Part shown: positions 51,054 to 60,021 of the stretch, piece by piece | How positions within the stretch are numbered: position 1 is the stretch's first letter | Layout of the letters: every line of letters begins with the position of its first letter | DNA from: Paenibacillus sp. FSL K6-0276 | GTDB taxonomy: Bacteria > Bacillota > Bacilli > Paenibacillales > Paenibacillaceae | Direction of reading: 5' to 3' | Assembly (NCBI RefSeq): GCF_037977235.1 | Contig: NZ_CP150276.1 | Location: 5,580,001-5,644,000, forward strand | DNA: 64,000 bases | Translations under genes and position numbers: made by a program | Notes under the pieces: model-generated | Told to the model about the DNA's origin: nothing | Database searches by the model: none | What the model saw: only the letters and a program-made list of their open reading frames with translations

Positions 51054-52379
51054 TTATCCTTCCGCCGATTCCTTTTTGGCTTCAGCGGCTTTGTTCCGTT
51101 TGAGTCGACCGTCCGGAAGATTCCGGCTGCGAGTACCTGTCTTCATCGTGATGATGCTGAAGATGCTGGATGGCTTCGCTTCAGCAGTAATCGCTCCATC
51201 TGTCTCCGGCACCAGAATGATGCCGAGCTGATGATGATCTCCATCGTAAATCGGGCTCTGAAGGTATTTGCTCTCCCCTTCACGGTTCAGCACCTCCAGC
51301 TTGCAGAACGCTGGATTCATGCGCAGCGCCTCATGTAGCTGCGCCGCATCGGTCAACAGGACCCCGTTGACCTTCAGTAAGATCTCGCCGGGCAGGATGC
51401 CCAGCTCCTGCCCGGGACTGCCCGGCAGCACGGCCAGCACCTTGCGGCCGCGCGGTGGATGCACGAAGATGGGGCTGATGCTGCGCTCTTCCAGAGCGCT
51501 GTACCAGCTTAACCCTTCGTGCAGCACAATTGCTGCGAGCGCCGCGAGCAGGGTCAGCGGGCTCCACCAGGATGCAAGCAGGCTTAAGCCCAACAGGACG
51601 ATGCTGTATATCAGCAGCCGTCCTGAAGTACGGGCCGCCTTGCGCCCGGGCAGCATGCCCTGCGTCATCTCGCTAAAGCCGATGATGACGGGCAAAGAGA
51701 CAATGCCAAGCCCGCCGCCTAATAGCGGCTGCCATGGCAAGTCCATCGTTCCTGCCCCCGAAGGGATCAGCAGGAACAGCGGCAGCGGCCAGAAGGCCTG
51801 CAGCTGATAGCCGCCAACAACCATGCCGCGCTTGCCCTTCAAGAAGAGCGGCGTCGCAAGCTTCGCCCCTTGTCTGCGGGCCAGCAGTGCCTCCGCCATG
51901 TGCAGTAGCGCAGCAAGCACTAGCAAGGCGGGAATATCCATCTCACGTATGGCCGTTGTTATGTTCCCGACCGTTCCACTATGTAAAGCATTCGGAAAGA
52001 AAGACAGTATAAATTGAATCACGCCTAGCAAGCCTATTGAATACGCGAAGCATAAGTACCTCACACGCAATAGCGATAACACAATACTAACTACCCAAAT
52101 GCAGGCCACAGCTGTACCTGATAAGGATACCCCTAACAATATGGCTGCAATAGAAACCACTAGTCCCATCACTAGCCCGCTCCACACCGTGCGCCACGTT
52201 TCTTGACCCCAGCTATGTAGCTTCACATGAATCAGCTTACGTTCTAATGCCACCTGCCGACGATAATACAACGCAATAAATATAATAGCAATATAGTAAT
52301 ATGGCTGGATCAACAAGTGTAAGAACGCAGTGCCCAAGCTTCCTAACAGTTCCTGAATCACATTCAAACTGTTCGTCAC
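51054..52379 (-). CDS. minJ: MinJ-like polytopic PDZ protein
   Basis: A membrane protein of about 441 residues with roughly eight hydrophobic helices and a C-terminal PDZ domain (LPGSPGQELGILPGEILLKVNGVLL). In B. subtilis MinJ (YvjD) bridges DivIVA and MinD at division sites and is encoded next to ctpB, as here. The open frame extends to 52517, but that extension holds a promoter-like TATAAA and part of a dispersed repeat, so a start near GTG 52379 or TTG 52367, both after AAAAGGAG, is more likely. The PDZ-proximal part (51290-51960) is GC-rich. Family call rests on topology and neighbours. Confidence 0.75.
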   Translation of the reverse strand: MTNSLNVIQELLGSLGTAFLHLLIQPYYYIAIIFIALYYRRQVALERKLIHVKLHSWGQETWRTVWSGLVMGLVVSIAAILLGVSLSGTAVACIWVVSIVLSLLRVRYLCFAYSIGLLGVIQFILSFFPNALHSGTVGNITTAIREMDIPALLVLAALLHMAEALLARRQGAKLATPLFLKGKRGMVVGGYQLQAFWPLPLFLLIPSGAGTMDLPWQPLLGGGLGIVSLPVIIGFSEMTQGMLPGRKAARTSGRLLIYSIVLLGLSLLASWWSPLTLLAALAAIVLHEGLSWYSALEERSISPIFVHPPRGRKVLAVLPGSPGQELGILPGEILLKVNGVLLTDAAQLHEALRMNPAFCKLEVLNREGESKYLQSPIYDGDHHQLGIILVPETDGAITAEAKPSSIFSIITMKTGTRSRNLPDGRLKRNKAAEAKKESAEG

Positions 52380-52406
52380 ACTCCTTTTCTTCCGGTTAAT
52401 GATAAG

Positions 52407-52435
52407 TTTATAGCAAGCAGGTGCTTCTTCGTCAC
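52407..52435 (-). promoter_or_regulatory. Probable promoter of the minJ-like gene
   Basis: Minus strand GTGACG, 17 bases, TATAAA with TGC in front (extended -10). It lies inside the long form of the ORF and argues for the shorter start. Confidence 0.5.
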
Positions 52436-52512
52436 CCTTTAGAGTCGACATAAGATTCTGCTGCGCATTGAACTGTGTCTGTCTGCCCTGAATATTGGCC
52501 CTTTCTAATCTT

Positions 52513-52614
52513 AACAAGCATAAACGCCTTCGGCTTCCTTATAAGGACGGTAAGCGTATATGCGAGAAATATAAACAAAGTATAGATGCAAAGCTTTTAC
52601 TTTCTTATATTTCA
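52513..52614. repeat. 102-bp dispersed intergenic element, copy 1
   Basis: Closely similar to 63203-63305, with about 48 of the first 58 positions identical and nearly equal length. It has two foldable parts: TAAACGC...GCGTATA around a GC-rich inner stem, and GAAATATAA...TTATATTTC. One end abuts the T-run of the ctpB terminator on the minus strand. Confidence 0.8.
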
Positions 52615-52644
52615 GAAAAAAAGAAGGCTGAATTCAGCCTTCTT
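52614..52644 (-). terminator. Terminator of ctpB, overlapping its stop codon
   Basis: AAGAAGGCTGAA/TTCAGCCTTCTT is a perfect 24-base palindrome followed on the minus strand by seven T; its first bases lie in the ctpB stop codon. Confidence 0.9.
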
Positions 52645-54109
52645 ACTTTTTCGACGCTGCCGCCTTAATTTCCTTCTGAATTTCAGCAATCCCTTTATTC
52701 CGTTGGTTGTCATTGGCAGGGTCCTGTATAACCTTGATCAGTGCCAGCTCCAGCGCCTCCGCTGTCTTAGCATCAATCATGCCTGTGACTTGAAGCTTCG
52801 CTTCACTCTGGAATTTCTTCACTGCGTTCTTAGTGCCAGTATCGAAATAGCCATCTTTGCGACCAGGCTTGTAGCCTAAGCCGTCCAGCATCGTCTGTGC
52901 ACTCTTCACATCAGCGTTGTTCATGTTATATTGCAGCGTCACGCTCTTGTTAATCGGAGCCACTGAGAAGTAATCCGGCTGCGCTACCGCGATATCCGGT
53001 TTAATCCCCTTGCCGTGGATCCATGTGCCGTCCGGTGTAAGCCATTTAGCAATGGTAACCTTCAGCAAGCTGCCGTCTCCGAGCTGTTTGTCAAAGCTCG
53101 TCTGCACCGTGCCTTTACCAAATGAATTATCACCAATTAGCTTAGCTCCCGCAGACTGCTGCAAGGCACCCGCCAATATTTCCGAGGCGCTCGCGCTACC
53201 TTTATTCATCAGCACTACCACTGGATAAGCTTTGCTCGATCCTTTGGAGGTGCTAACTTCGCGTTTTTTATCTTTATACTCTATTTGCACTATGTTTTTT
53301 CCAGCTGGAACGAACTCTTCAGCCATTTCAATAACAATCGGGAGCACACCCCCTGGATCATTACGGACGTCAATGACAAGTCCCTTCATACCTTGCTTCT
53401 CTAGCTTCCCAAGCTCTTCCTTAAATCGATCTGCGGTATTCAGGGAGAACTGAGTCACCTCGATTACCCCTACTCCGTCCTTCTCCATTGTTGCGTAGAC
53501 CGTTTCGAGCTTCACATCATCCCGAGTAAGGACAAACTCCAGAGGTTCTACAGAGCCGGAACGTTGTATTTTTAAAGTGGCCTTACTGCCTTTCGGACCG
53601 CGGATCTTGGCAACAGCCGCATTCAGCTCGACGCCTTCCAGCGATTCTCCGTTGACAGACAAGATTATATCTTTGGCCTGAATCCCAGCTTTTTCAGCAG
53701 GTGAGCCCTTGATCGGGGAGACCACGACTACCTTGCCGTTATCCGAAGAGACTTCCGCACCGATACCTGAAAAGGAACCCTCAATGCTTTCTTCAAATTT
53801 CTCAGCTGTTTCTTTACCCATATAGTTGGAATAGGGATCGCCCAGCGCTTCCATCATACCGTTGACAGCACCGTCTATCAGCTTCTCCCGATCTACCGTC
53901 TCGTAGTAATTACTCTCAATCAAACTGAGAGCAGTCCCAAGCTTCTGGGATTCCTTCTGCTGTAGGCCAGTAATCTGCAACGCCGAGGCCAGGCCTTGTC
54001 CTGCAGCTTGTCCAAAAACATGACTATAACCCGTCACACCCAAGGTCACCAGACTACCGCATAGCAGGGCGGCGATAATCATAAACGCCGCTGTGCTTTT
54101 TTTTAACAT
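52643..54109 (-). CDS. ctpB: C-terminal processing protease CtpB-like (S41)
   Basis: A 488-residue exported S41 protease. An N-terminal signal anchor (AAFMIIAALLCGSLVTLGV) is followed by a PDZ domain (about 100-180, GSFSGIGAEVSSD and GSPAEKAGIQAKDIILSVNG), the protease core with the catalytic Ser in NKGSASASEILAGALQ and Lys in FGKGTVQT, and a C-terminal peptidoglycan-binding domain (VKSAQTMLDGLGYKPG). CtpB in Bacillus cleaves SpoIVFA to trigger σK during sporulation; whether this paralogue does so is inference. Located between the M23 gene and minJ. Confidence 0.93.
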   Translation of the reverse strand: MLKKSTAAFMIIAALLCGSLVTLGVTGYSHVFGQAAGQGLASALQITGLQQKESQKLGTALSLIESNYYETVDREKLIDGAVNGMMEALGDPYSNYMGKETAEKFEESIEGSFSGIGAEVSSDNGKVVVVSPIKGSPAEKAGIQAKDIILSVNGESLEGVELNAAVAKIRGPKGSKATLKIQRSGSVEPLEFVLTRDDVKLETVYATMEKDGVGVIEVTQFSLNTADRFKEELGKLEKQGMKGLVIDVRNDPGGVLPIVIEMAEEFVPAGKNIVQIEYKDKKREVSTSKGSSKAYPVVVLMNKGSASASEILAGALQQSAGAKLIGDNSFGKGTVQTSFDKQLGDGSLLKVTIAKWLTPDGTWIHGKGIKPDIAVAQPDYFSVAPINKSVTLQYNMNNADVKSAQTMLDGLGYKPGRKDGYFDTGTKNAVKKFQSEAKLQVTGMIDAKTAEALELALIKVIQDPANDNQRNKGIAEIQKEIKAAASKK

Positions 54110-54234
54110 GATGTTCCCACCGTCCCTTCTTGTCCATCTTGTAAACTACACCCTAAGTCCGTCCTGAAAGGTACGGTATCTCTTCCAGTATATGCCGTAC
54201 AATCAAATAATATGAGTTATAAGTTCTTTAAAAA

Positions 54235-55542
54235 TTAGAGATAAGGCATAGGATTTACGATCTTACCGTCAATCCGTACTTCGAAGTGAAGATGGGGACC
54301 CGTTGAATTACCTGTGGAACCAGATTCAGCAATCACATCTCCGCGATTAACTTTATCCCCAGCACTAACCCTAAGACCGCCTTTGCGTATATGTCCGTAG
54401 AGGGTCCAAACTCCGCCTCCATGATCAATAATTACACAATATCCGTAACCGCTCCACCATTCAGACAAGATAACCGTTCCGGAATCCGCCGCATGAATAT
54501 TGGTTCCTTGTGGAACCGCAAAGTCGACCCCGGTGTGTACTTTCCCCTTCTCGCCCGTGATCGGATGTGTCCGTGGTCCATAAGGGGATGAGATTCTTGC
54601 TGATCCTACAGGAAGTAGAAACGGTCCATCTCCACCTGAGTAACCCGTATCACTGGAGCTAGAACTGGAGCTGGAACTACTGCTTCCCTTACTAGCTGCA
54701 GCCTTCTTGGCAGCCGCCGCAGCTCTACGAGCCGCTTCCGCCTTAGCCGCTGCTGCTCTACGAGCCGCTTCCTCTGCCTTAATCTTATCCTTTTGCGTTT
54801 CCAGCGCAGAGCGTTCGCTTGCCAGTTTGACCAGCTTCTCATTCTGCTCTTCACTTAAATCATCACTTTCTTGAATTTGCTTATCGTAGAATGCGATAAG
54901 CTCCTGCTTCTCAGCTTCTTTCTCTTTCAGCAGACTTCTCTGTTGTTCCAAAGAAGTATACAGCTGCTTAGCTTGAGCATATTGCCCTTCAAGCTCCTGT
55001 TTCTTCTCTATAACCGTCTGCTTGTCCAGCTTATGTTGAACTAACAGCTCCTGATCCTGATCCACAATCATCTTAAGTGAATCCGCGCGGTCTAGAAAAT
55101 CAGCGAAGCTTGTCGATGAGAGCAAAACATCCAAGTAAGAAACCGCTCCATCGGTATACATTAACCGAACACGGGACCCTAAGACTTCTTCTCTTGAGGC
55201 AACTCGCGCCTCTGCTTTATCCAATTCCGTTGCCGTAACATTCAAAGATTGTTCTGTATCAGAAATTTTGGTAGAGATGTCGGTCATTTTACCCTTAACT
55301 TGATCCACTTGCTGCAATACATACTGCAGATTGAGATTCGTCTTATTCTTATAATGCTGTGCTTCCTGCGTTTGGGACGCCGCTTTCTCCTGCTGCGTCT
55401 TAGCTTCCTGCACCTCTTTTTGTAGCTGCTTTAACTGCTTGTCGATTTCGGCAACACTTGTTTTTTTGGCATATCCGTCAGAGGGCTGGAATATAGTGAC
55501 AGCTAGTAACATTACGGCTAGTCCGGCGGCAATCTTCTTCAA
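54235..55542 (-). CDS. Exported coiled-coil M23 peptidase (EnvC-like murein hydrolase)
   Basis: A 435-residue wall hydrolase. Signal peptide MKKIAAGLAVMLLAVTIF, then a long coiled coil (about 30-235), an Ala/Lys/Arg-rich segment and a Ser-rich linker, and a LytM/M23 domain whose zinc ligands are all present: HTGVDF, and HLHFE, plus the YGH motif. It is thus probably active, unlike E. coli EnvC. The TTG at 55542 follows GGGGAG by six bases and gives a clean signal peptide; the longer GTG form does not. Directly downstream of ftsEX, it is the likely hydrolase switched on by the FtsEX complex. Confidence 0.9.
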   Translation of the reverse strand: MKKIAAGLAVMLLAVTIFQPSDGYAKKTSVAEIDKQLKQLQKEVQEAKTQQEKAASQTQEAQHYKNKTNLNLQYVLQQVDQVKGKMTDISTKISDTEQSLNVTATELDKAEARVASREEVLGSRVRLMYTDGAVSYLDVLLSSTSFADFLDRADSLKMIVDQDQELLVQHKLDKQTVIEKKQELEGQYAQAKQLYTSLEQQRSLLKEKEAEKQELIAFYDKQIQESDDLSEEQNEKLVKLASERSALETQKDKIKAEEAARRAAAAKAEAARRAAAAAKKAAASKGSSSSSSSSSSSDTGYSGGDGPFLLPVGSARISSPYGPRTHPITGEKGKVHTGVDFAVPQGTNIHAADSGTVILSEWWSGYGYCVIIDHGGGVWTLYGHIRKGGLRVSAGDKVNRGDVIAESGSTGNSTGPHLHFEVRIDGKIVNPMPYL

Positions 55543-55572
55543 CTCGCACTCCCCATCCTTCACTATTTAATA

Positions 55573-56487
55573 TTAAACTTTCAAGAACCTACGAATTGAA
55601 ACCGTACTTCCCCAGACGCCGATTAGCACGCCTAGCCCAACTAGCATACCGATGAGCAAAATCCAAATATCACTGAATGGAATCAGCTGCAATTGGAGCA
55701 TAGGATCTCCCTGTACGGAGGACTCCAAACCGCTGTAACCCAAATATAAGACACCAGAGGTGATGAGCGATCCGATCAATCCAATCAGTGCCCCTTCTAT
55801 AAAGAAAGGCCAGCGAATAAAATAATTTGTCGCGCCTACCAGCTTCATAATGCCAATCTCCTTACGACGGGCAAGAATCGTGACCCGAATCGTATTGGAG
55901 ATGAGGAACATAGACATAAGAGCCAGTCCTGCTACAAAAATAAAACCAATGTTGCGCACGGCGCGTGTTATTTTGAACAAGGTTTCTATCGAGCCCTTGC
56001 CATATTTCACTTTGTAAATGGGCTGATCAGCATGTGTCTTGTTGAGTGCTTCAATCTTCTCAGCCACAAATGCTACCGTAGTAGGTTCAACAACTTCTAC
56101 CTGAAGTGTATCAGGGAGAGGGTTATTGTCTTCATCGAACCCTTCTAGAAGCTCGGCTGCATCTTTCCCCATATCTGCACGGAGATCTTTAAGTCCTTGG
56201 TCCTTGGAGACGAACACGATCTTGCTAACTTCCGGCATATTGCCAATTTCAGTCTGCAAAGTCTCACGCATCTTCTGATCTACATTTAGTGCCAAATGCA
56301 CATTAATCCGTACCTGACTGTCTGCCTCTTTAGTTAAAGCATTCACATTAAGAACAAGAAGGATAAATACGCCTAGGATAAAGAGAGAGACGACAATGGA
56401 AGTGATAGAAGCAATCGACATCCAGCCATTACGGAATACGCTTTTGAAGCCTTCCCGCATGTGTCGCAAGAAGGTCTTAAAACTCAT
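55573..56487 (-). CDS. ftsX: Cell-division ABC transporter permease FtsX
   Basis: A 304-residue protein with four membrane helices: one near residue 20-42 (SIVVSLFILGVFILLVLNV), an extracytoplasmic loop of about 115 residues, and three C-terminal helices. The motif RRKEIGIMKLVGATNYFIRWPF is the FtsX hallmark. The ATG at 56487 is nine bases after GAGAGGGG; an ATG two codons earlier is too close. It overlaps ftsE. With FtsE it controls a wall hydrolase at the septum or side wall, here most likely the M23 protein encoded next. Confidence 0.95.
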   Translation of the reverse strand: MSFKTFLRHMREGFKSVFRNGWMSIASITSIVVSLFILGVFILLVLNVNALTKEADSQVRINVHLALNVDQKMRETLQTEIGNMPEVSKIVFVSKDQGLKDLRADMGKDAAELLEGFDEDNNPLPDTLQVEVVEPTTVAFVAEKIEALNKTHADQPIYKVKYGKGSIETLFKITRAVRNIGFIFVAGLALMSMFLISNTIRVTILARRKEIGIMKLVGATNYFIRWPFFIEGALIGLIGSLITSGVLYLGYSGLESSVQGDPMLQLQLIPFSDIWILLIGMLVGLGVLIGVWGSTVSIRRFLKV

Positions 56488-57163
56488 AGCCATATTCCCC
56501 TCTCACCTGGTCTCTCACAATGTTTCCGTTCTCAATCGCAAGCACTCGTTTGCGCATTTTGTTCACAATATCTCTATTATGGGTAGCCATTACAATCGTT
56601 GTTCCGCGAAAATTAATTTCGTCCAGCAGTTGCATAATGCCCCATGAAGTCTCAGGGTCCAAGTTGCCCGTAGGCTCGTCCGCAATAATAACAGAAGGAT
56701 TGTTAACGATAGCCCTTGCGATAGCGATCCGCTGCTGCTCTCCACCTGAGAGCTGTGAGGGCTCACGATTCGCTTTACTTCTGAGTCCAACCAGATCGAG
56801 AACTTCATTCACACGTTTCTTGATGACCTTCTTCGGTGCTTCAATAACCTCCATGGCAAAAGCGACATTCTCATACGCCGTCATCCTTGGCAATAGTCGA
56901 AAGTCCTGAAACACAACGCCGATATTACGGCGAACATAAGGGATTTTGCGTTGTTTAAGCTTCCCTATGTTAAAGCCTCCCACAGAAATTTGACCTTTAG
57001 TTGGCACTTCTTCTCTATAAATCAATTTCATAAAAGTAGATTTACCCGCGCCGGATGGACCGACAATATACACGAATTCATTGCGGTCGATTTTTACTGA
57101 AACTCCTTGCAGTGCGTGAGTTCCGTTAGGGTACGTCTTCCATACATCTTGCATTTCAATCAT
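56477..57163 (-). CDS. ftsE: Cell-division ABC transporter ATPase FtsE
   Basis: A 228-residue ATPase, the same length as B. subtilis FtsE. It begins MIEMQDVWKTYPNG and has Walker A (GPSGAGKSTFMKLI), signature LSGGEQQRIAIARA and Walker B (VIIADEPTGNLDPE). The start at 57163 follows GGAAGTGAG; a TTG five codons earlier includes this site in the coding part and is unlikely. It heads the ftsE-ftsX-M23-ctpB-minJ block. Confidence 0.97.
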   Translation of the reverse strand: MIEMQDVWKTYPNGTHALQGVSVKIDRNEFVYIVGPSGAGKSTFMKLIYREEVPTKGQISVGGFNIGKLKQRKIPYVRRNIGVVFQDFRLLPRMTAYENVAFAMEVIEAPKKVIKKRVNEVLDLVGLRSKANREPSQLSGGEQQRIAIARAIVNNPSVIIADEPTGNLDPETSWGIMQLLDEINFRGTTIVMATHNRDIVNKMRKRVLAIENGNIVRDQVRGEYGYEF

Positions 57164-57393
57164 TTTCTCACTTCCCAATTATGACATTTTCCACTTGTGT
57201 GAATCGACAGGGTCTAGCGTAAGTTTCCATAAACTTCAATATTTCCGCAATGTATCTATTGTAACAAATCTGTAACCGATTGAGTACCCCGTAACTGCTC
57301 CACAATTCGAAAGTTTTGTAATGTCTGTACATATAAATAGAAAAAGCACCTACGGTACTCGCTCGCAGATGCTATCCAGGAAGGAGATTAATC

Positions 57394-58821
57394 ATGAAAA
57401 AAATCCATGTTGCCCTCATAGTAGTTACTGCAATCATTCTAATTGGTTCATTAATATATGGGGGACTTCATCTATATGGCAACAAAAACACGCTTCCAAA
57501 GGGTACAACCCTTGCCGGATGGGAGTTGGGCGGGCTGAACATCTCAGAGGTTCGTTCCGAGCTGGAGAAGAAGCTCCTTGCTCTTGAATCTGTCCCCCTT
57601 GTGCTGCAGGTCGAAGGAAATTCTGAGCTTACCCTCAATCTTAAACAAGCTGGAATGACCTATGAAGCCGCAGCTTTTGGGCAAGGTCTACAAGATCTCA
57701 CAGAAGGACGGCTATGGGATCGGGTAAAAGCCCGTTACAGCTTCCCCCAGAATTGGAGTCTTGAAGCCCATCTGGATATCGCACAATTACAGACCATCCT
57801 AAGTCCCGCTTGGGAGAGAGAATCCTTTGGAGATCCAGTGGATGCTACGCGGCGAATTACCGGGGATGATCGTGTAGTGTATACGCCCGAGAAGACTTCC
57901 CTCGAGGTAGACTGGACAGGGATGGTGACTTCACTATGGGCCGCTGCCCCCACTCGTTTTAATCGTCTAATTGCGCTGCAGGAGAAAGGAATCACACTGG
58001 AAGTACCTTTAACAATATTACAACCGGATATCACCCTAAACGCTCTAAAGGAGCAAGGCATTGAGCGAAAAATTATGCAATTCAGCACCTCTCTCGGCGC
58101 AAGTGGACCTGGACGAATCTACAACGTTGAATCAGCGGCCAAAGCTGTGAACGGTACCGTGCTCCCGCCTGGAGCCGTCTTTGATTATGGCAAGGCTATT
58201 GAAAAAGCCAAGATAGAATACGGATTCCGCGAAGCGCCAGTGATTGTGAACGGAAAGCTTCAGGCGGGTGTCGGCGGAGGAATCTGTCAAGTATCGAGCA
58301 CTCTCTACAACGCGGTCCTACGTACCGGACTGGAGATTGTGGAGCGCCGCAACCACTCCTTGCCGGTCAACTATCTACCCAAAGGCCAGGATGCGACGTT
58401 CGCTGAGGGTTATATCAACTTCCGTTTTCGCAATACGACCGGCAAATATCTCGTCATAAAAGCGGCTGTCCAAGGCCGATCACTAACCATCAAGCTCTTT
58501 GGTACCTTTCCGCAAAATGTTACTTATAAAGTCCATTCACAAATCGTAGAGGTGCTGCCTCCAGTTGACAAGTACGTAAACGATCCCTCACTCCCCCGAG
58601 GAGGCTCACGCGTTATTCAAAATGGGAAAACCGGATATGTTGTGGAGACCTACACTACCCGGTTTGTTGACGGTAAATCCACTGAGGTAAAAAAACTGTC
58701 CCGCGATGTTTATTACGCACAAAAACGATTAATCGCTATTAATCGTGGAGGCGTTAGTAAATCCGTAATTCCTGATGTCCCAAGAAAACAGTTGGTGGAA
58801 GACGGCGTTCGTAGTGAATAG
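57394..58821 (+). CDS. VanW-family exported protein
   Basis: A 475-residue protein with a signal anchor (VALIVVTAIILIGSLIYGGLHLYG), a YoaR-type putative peptidoglycan-binding domain (about 45-225), the VanW domain (about 245-400, LPPGAVFDYGKAI, GVGGGICQVSSTLYNA, VERRNHSLPVNYLPKGQDATF) and a G5-like tail. VanW proteins accompany some vancomycin-resistance operons but have no established activity, and this is a chromosomal form common in Bacillales. GGAAGGAGA precedes the ATG. It is divergent from ftsE, which fits a wall-related role. Confidence 0.92.
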   Translation: MKKIHVALIVVTAIILIGSLIYGGLHLYGNKNTLPKGTTLAGWELGGLNISEVRSELEKKLLALESVPLVLQVEGNSELTLNLKQAGMTYEAAAFGQGLQDLTEGRLWDRVKARYSFPQNWSLEAHLDIAQLQTILSPAWERESFGDPVDATRRITGDDRVVYTPEKTSLEVDWTGMVTSLWAAAPTRFNRLIALQEKGITLEVPLTILQPDITLNALKEQGIERKIMQFSTSLGASGPGRIYNVESAAKAVNGTVLPPGAVFDYGKAIEKAKIEYGFREAPVIVNGKLQAGVGGGICQVSSTLYNAVLRTGLEIVERRNHSLPVNYLPKGQDATFAEGYINFRFRNTTGKYLVIKAAVQGRSLTIKLFGTFPQNVTYKVHSQIVEVLPPVDKYVNDPSLPRGGSRVIQNGKTGYVVETYTTRFVDGKSTEVKKLSRDVYYAQKRLIAINRGGVSKSVIPDVPRKQLVEDGVRSE

Positions 58822-58828
58822 CTAACAA

Positions 58829-58870
58829 CAAATAACCGGTCAGAGCCCGTGAGGTCTGATCGGTTATTTG
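58829..58870 (+). terminator. Terminator of the VanW gene
   Basis: CAAATAACCGGTCAGAGCC pairs with GGTCTGATCGGTTATTTG, two mismatches, five-base loop. The T-content is inside the stem. Confidence 0.75.
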
Positions 58871-58971
58871 CACATCGAGCTATTTTACCTGTAGATTACC
58901 TTTACTGCCTTTAAAATTTACGATTCAGGGGTACATTAGAAGTAGACCTATAATCAGAAAGGATGCCCCCC

Positions 58972-59373
58972 ATGACAACAGCTCTTGTAAATGATCTCTC
59001 TAGTATTGTCCGCAGTGCACCTGCTATTTTTGCCTCACGTACTTGCAGGGAAGCCCTTCGCGTAATGTTCCAGCATCCAGAATCTAAATGCATCGTCGTC
59101 TGTAACGCCACGAATGAACCGCTTGGATTGTTAATGAGCGAACGTTTCTTTTTAAAAGCTACAGGAAGATCAGGGGGAGATCTGTTCTACAGAGAACCCG
59201 CCATGAAGCTTATGAACAAAACTCCACTCATCTTTGATATCTCCACTCCACTTGATGCCGTATTAGCTGCTGCTATGAGCCGCCCAGAACCTATGAAGAA
59301 TGATTGTGTCATTATTACCCGTAAAGGCAAACTCGCAGGTGTTGTTTATACCTCTGACCTGAAGCGCTGTTAA
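58972..59373 (+). CDS. CBS-domain protein
   Basis: A 133-residue protein made of two CBS motifs and nothing else. Motif 1 ends KCIVVCNATNEPLGLLMSERFF; motif 2 has STPLDAVLAAAMSRP and CVIITRKGKLAGVVYTSDL. CBS pairs bind adenosyl ligands and act as energy sensors, but a stand-alone protein cannot be assigned a target. ATG 58972 is nine bases after AGAAAGG; the ATG at 58963 overlaps that site. Monocistronic by position. Confidence 0.82.
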   Translation: MTTALVNDLSSIVRSAPAIFASRTCREALRVMFQHPESKCIVVCNATNEPLGLLMSERFFLKATGRSGGDLFYREPAMKLMNKTPLIFDISTPLDAVLAAAMSRPEPMKNDCVIITRKGKLAGVVYTSDLKRC

Positions 59374-59418
59374 TTGTAGCCCCTTCCATCTTCCTTCCTC
59401 TTCTGCCTACCCCTTTCC

Positions 59419-60021
59419 TCAGAAAAGAATATCCGGCGATGTGTCGATTCTCCAGTATCCCTCCACCTTCTTCAGCTTCACATACACCGACTCACTGCTT
59501 CCCTGCGCATCTGGATAAGGAACGTTCAGTTCAAATTCAGCGGTTGTCGCAGTCTTGGAGAGCATGCGGGCGGTGGCCTTCTCATACATCAATAAATTGC
59601 CCAAATCTGCATTAACCTGCGACATTCTTCCGTTATGCTCCAAAAACTGTGTCTGTACATAATAAGCTGCAGCATTGTGAGTATAAGCTTTCTTTATGTA
59701 ATTCATCAGCTTCGCCTTTGTGCCAATGTCACTGGAAAGATAACGGTACTCCTGCGCTTTATACGTGAAGGTTTCTATCGGGAAGATATTCCCGCCTCGA
59801 TTACTATAGAAATAAAGGGCTCTTGCATGGACTACCAGCGGAATGATACTTTTCACCGTCAAATTATTAATGGTAGCAGGGCCCTCTTTCCCAGGTGCAG
59901 AAACAGCCACCTTCTTAATTGCCGCACTCCCTGCTGACGGTGAAGCTGCCATAACTCCCCCACCTGCTGAGATCAAGCCTATAGAAAGCGCCAACGAACC
60001 AATCATCCACTTTTTGTTCAT
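59419..60021 (-). CDS. Secreted IseA-like DL-endopeptidase inhibitor
   Basis: A 200-residue exported protein. Signal peptide MNKKWMIGSLALSIGLI ends near VMAAS. The mature part has EYRYLSSDIGTKAKLMNYIKKAYT, LEHNGRMSQVNADLGNLL and ATARMLSKTATTAEFEL, a pattern I associate with IseA/YoeB, which inhibits LytE/LytF/CwlO-type autolysins in Bacillus. AGGAGG lies eight bases before ATG 60021; the longer frame to 60105 has no such support. It is convergent with the CBS gene. Function by family recall only. Confidence 0.65.
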   Translation of the reverse strand: MNKKWMIGSLALSIGLISAGGGVMAASPSAGSAAIKKVAVSAPGKEGPATINNLTVKSIIPLVVHARALYFYSNRGGNIFPIETFTYKAQEYRYLSSDIGTKAKLMNYIKKAYTHNAAAYYVQTQFLEHNGRMSQVNADLGNLLMYEKATARMLSKTATTAEFELNVPYPDAQGSSESVYVKLKKVEGYWRIDTSPDILF

